From NCBI GenBank assembly GCA_963781675.1, contig CAWAGF010000001.1, forward strand, positions 372,001 through 436,000: 64,000 nucleotides of DNA, in the 5' to 3' direction. The translations under genes were made by a program, and so were the position numbers. Positions 62,214-64,000 of this stretch are shown here, piece by piece (the first letter of the stretch is position 1; the number at the start of each line of letters is the position of its first letter). The notes beneath the pieces were generated by a model. It was given only the letters and a program-made list of their open reading frames with translations, was not told the DNA's origin and did no database searches. The stretch is from SCTD01 sp963781675 (GTDB lineage Bacteria; Actinomycetota; Actinomycetes; Mycobacteriales; SCTD01).

Positions 62214-63272
62214 GTGCTGCACGACGCCCGCTACCGGCTCTACGGCCTCGCCGTCGGCCTCGCGGTGGGCTCGTCGCTGCTGGCCGTGGCGGTCGCGAGC
62301 TCCCTCGACCTGCGGTTGCGCGACCCGGACGGCGTCGCCGGTCCGGCCTGGGTGCGCCTGCCGCTCATCGTGCTCGCCTTCTTCGTCGCCGACGTCGTGC
62401 CGCGCGCCCTGCACCGGGCCGGTGGGCCGCGCGGCTTCCGCAGCGCGCTCGACGGCGTGGTCCGCGAGCGCTGGGACCGGCGCCGCACCGTGCTCGTCGT
62501 GGTCGGGCTGGCCAGCTTCTACGCCACCTACGTCTCGTACCGGAACCTCAAGGGCGCCCTGCCCTTCGCCCGCGACGTGCTGCACGACGACGCCCTGCTC
62601 TCGCTGGACCGGGCGCTGCTGCTCGGCCACGACCCGGGTCCGGCGCTGCACGCGCTGCTCGGCACCGGCGTCGCGGCGGTGGTGCTGTCCGCCGTGTACC
62701 TGGCGTTCCTGGCCTTCGTGCCGCTCTCGCTCGGGGCGGCGCTCGTCTGGGCGCGCAGCGCGCGCACCGGCGCCTTCTACGTCACCGCCCTGTCGCTGAA
62801 CTGGCTGATGGGCGCGGCCACCTACTACCTGCTGCCGTCGCTCGGCCCGGTGTTCGCCAAGCCGGAGCTGTTCGTCGACCTGCCTGAGACCGGCGTCAGC
62901 GCGCTGCAGCGCAGCCTGCTCGAGAACCGCGTGGAGGTGCTCGCCGACCCGGTCACCGCCGGCGCGATCCAGGGCATCGCGGGCTTCGCCTCGCTGCACG
63001 TGTCGATCGTGCTGACCGGTGCGCTCGTCGCGCAGCGGCTCGGCCTGCACCGGGTCCTCCGCACCGCGATGTGGACCTTCTTCGGGCTCACCCTGGTGGC
63101 GACCGTCTACTTCGGCTGGCACTACCTGGTCGACGACCTGGCCGGCATCGCGATGGGGTTGGTGGCGGTGTGGCTCGCCGACCGCGCCACCGGGGGCGAG
63201 ACGTCCGGTAGGCGGGTGCCCACGCAACGGATCGCCGATCCGGAGCCGGCGACGCAGCGGATCGGGGCCTGA
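62214..63272 (+). CDS. PAP2-superfamily membrane phosphatase/transferase (AUR1-like)
   Basis: Intact 352-residue protein with about six to eight membrane helices. The PAP2 active-site motifs are late: ASLHVSIVLTGALVAQRL (SxxxSG-like with the conserved His) and YFGWHYLVDDLAGIAMGLVA (HYxxDxxAG). The layout, with TYYLLPSLGPVFAKPELF before the first motif, resembles inositolphosphotransferase/AUR1-like members, which move head groups onto lipids. An actinobacterial role in phosphatidylinositol or sphingolipid-like head-group chemistry is possible but not shown. The tail after residue 320 is hydrophilic with two TQRI repeats. Confidence 0.85.
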   Translation: MLHDARYRLYGLAVGLAVGSSLLAVAVASSLDLRLRDPDGVAGPAWVRLPLIVLAFFVADVVPRALHRAGGPRGFRSALDGVVRERWDRRRTVLVVVGLASFYATYVSYRNLKGALPFARDVLHDDALLSLDRALLLGHDPGPALHALLGTGVAAVVLSAVYLAFLAFVPLSLGAALVWARSARTGAFYVTALSLNWLMGAATYYLLPSLGPVFAKPELFVDLPETGVSALQRSLLENRVEVLADPVTAGAIQGIAGFASLHVSIVLTGALVAQRLGLHRVLRTAMWTFFGLTLVATVYFGWHYLVDDLAGIAMGLVAVWLADRATGGETSGRRVPTQRIADPEPATQRIGA

Positions 63273-63317
63273 CGCGCACGTGAACTGCTGCACGAGGGAG
63301 CTGCGCGGCCTCTCCTC

Positions 63318-63353
63318 GTGAACTCCACAGCACCCGGGTGCTGTGGAGTTCAC
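63318..63353. terminator. 36-bp perfect palindrome, bidirectional terminator
   Basis: GTGAACTCCACAGCACCC joined directly to GGGTGCTGTGGAGTTCAC, an 18-bp perfect inverted repeat without a spacer. It separates the convergent PAP2 and ribonuclease genes and includes the ribonuclease stop codon. Confidence 0.8.
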
Positions 63354-64000
63354 GCGCTGCGGCGGCGGGGGGCGCGCTTGCGCGGGCGCTGCTGCCGCTC
63401 CGGGGCCGGCCCGGCCAGGGCCAGCTCGAGCTGGCCGGACTCCCAGTCCGCAGAGGTGATCCGCACCGTGACGACGTCGCCGTAGCCGAGCCGGTGCCCG
63501 GCGGCGTCCGCCAGCGCGAGGCCGTCGGCCGTCGGCGCCCAGCCGCGACCCGGCAGCTCGCGGGTGCTGACCATGCCGCTGACCCGCGACCGGTCGAGCG
63601 TGACGAAGACGCCCTTGGGCCCGACGCCGGTGACCCGCGCCGGGTAGTCGGTCTCCGCGTCGGCCGCCGCCAGCTCGGCGAGCCAGAGCGACTTGCGCAT
63701 CTGGTTCTCGGCCTGCGAGGCGCTGCGGGCCGCGGTGTTGATGTGCGCGCACAGCGCGGCCATCTCCGGCCCGGCCGGGAACTCCTCCGGGTCACGCCTG
63801 CCGGACAGGAAGGCGTGCAGCACGCGGTGCACCGCGAGGTCGGCGTAGCGCCGGATCGGGCTGGTGAAGTGCGAGTAGCCCGCGGACGCCAGGCCGAAGT
63901 GCTCCCCGGCGACCGGCGTGTACGAGGCCCGCCCGAGGAACCCGAGCAGCACGTCCCACACCGCGCTCGCGGTGTCGTCCGCTGCGGCGTCCAGCTGCGC
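63350..64000 (-). CDS. RNB domain ribonuclease (RNase II/R-like), C-terminal part
   Basis: The last about 216 residues of an RNase II/R-family exoribonuclease; the N-terminal part lies beyond the right edge. The RNB signature is clear in AGYSHFTSPIRRYADLAVHR, followed by helices (SQAENQMRKSLWLAEL) and a C-terminal S1-like RNA-binding region (TGVGPKGVFVTLDRSRVSG, DVVTVRITSADWESGQLELA). The protein ends in a basic tail (RQQRPRKRAPRRRSA in part). These enzymes degrade RNA from the 3' end. The frame is intact to the window edge. The stop codon lies within the long palindromic terminator. Confidence 0.92.
   Translation of the reverse strand, partial: AQLDAAADDTASAVWDVLLGFLGRASYTPVAGEHFGLASAGYSHFTSPIRRYADLAVHRVLHAFLSGRRDPEEFPAGPEMAALCAHINTAARSASQAENQMRKSLWLAELAAADAETDYPARVTGVGPKGVFVTLDRSRVSGMVSTRELPGRGWAPTADGLALADAAGHRLGYGDVVTVRITSADWESGQLELALAGPAPERQQRPRKRAPRRRSA

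Overview
The window is very GC-rich (roughly three quarters G+C), its genes start often with GTG, adjacent genes overlap by GTGA or ATGA, and its gene families (PucR and TetR regulators, an MCE protein, WS/DGAT, a fused indolepyruvate ferredoxin oxidoreductase, a LivG ATPase with an LSTGTRR signature) point to a high-GC actinomycete, perhaps near the Frankiales, Geodermatophilales or Nocardioidaceae. The exact taxon cannot be read from the sequence. I saw no rRNA, tRNA, CRISPR array, transposase or phage gene, and no stretch above 300 bases without a gene.

Layout. 1-9.7 kb: an FAD oxidase (cut by the left edge), two related alpha/beta hydrolases, an amidase with a TetR regulator, one class A and two class C beta-lactamase-fold hydrolases, and a branched-chain-amino-acid-type binding lipoprotein with a very long linker. 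9.7-15.2 kb: a TetR regulator, an N-acylamino acid racemase-like enolase, an N-acyl-D-amino acid deacylase, a class V aminotransferase-like protein and the D-aminopeptidase DppA, which together suggest salvage of D-amino acids and their N-acyl or peptide forms. 15.3-24.7 kb: an unusual transport operon made of a lipoprotein, an MFS permease fused to a LivF ATPase, a LivH-LivM-LivG fusion ending in a helix-hairpin-helix domain, a PucR regulator, two small sister membrane proteins and an M20 peptidase. 24.7-34.6 kb: an AsnC/Lrp regulator, indolepyruvate:ferredoxin oxidoreductase, dienelactone hydrolase, a RibD/DHFR-like reductase, small membrane proteins, a TauE exporter, gamma-glutamyltransferase and acetamidase. 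34.6-40.1 kb: a tripartite tricarboxylate transporter (tctCBA) facing a CitA/CitB-type two-component system. 40-50.5 kb: mixed genes including a GH65 phosphorylase with its beta-phosphoglucomutase. 50.5-54.7 kb: a TetR-controlled biotin-dependent acyl-CoA carboxylase. 54.8-63.3 kb: an orphan MCE protein, then an EthR/EthA-like TetR and Baeyer-Villiger monooxygenase pair heading a lipid operon (SDR, WS/DGAT, NmrA-like, MaoC-like) and a PAP2 enzyme. The right edge cuts an RNB-family ribonuclease.

Two window-wide patterns matter. First, at least thirteen genes have a TANNNT hexamer exactly 6 or 7 bases before the start codon and no Shine-Dalgarno sequence, the mark of leaderless mRNAs. Second, genes in 1-24.3 kb and a few near 32.5 and 57-60 kb carry many single-base indels, mostly an extra C or G, while the protein sequence stays intact on both sides. 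I read these as sequence errors, so those genes are annotated as whole but frame-broken.

The best candidate for an undescribed system is the 15.3-23.6 kb operon: an ABC importer whose subunits are welded into two large polypeptides, one joined to an MFS permease and the other to a (HhH)2 domain, with a pair of small PYL[IV]SG-motif membrane proteins.
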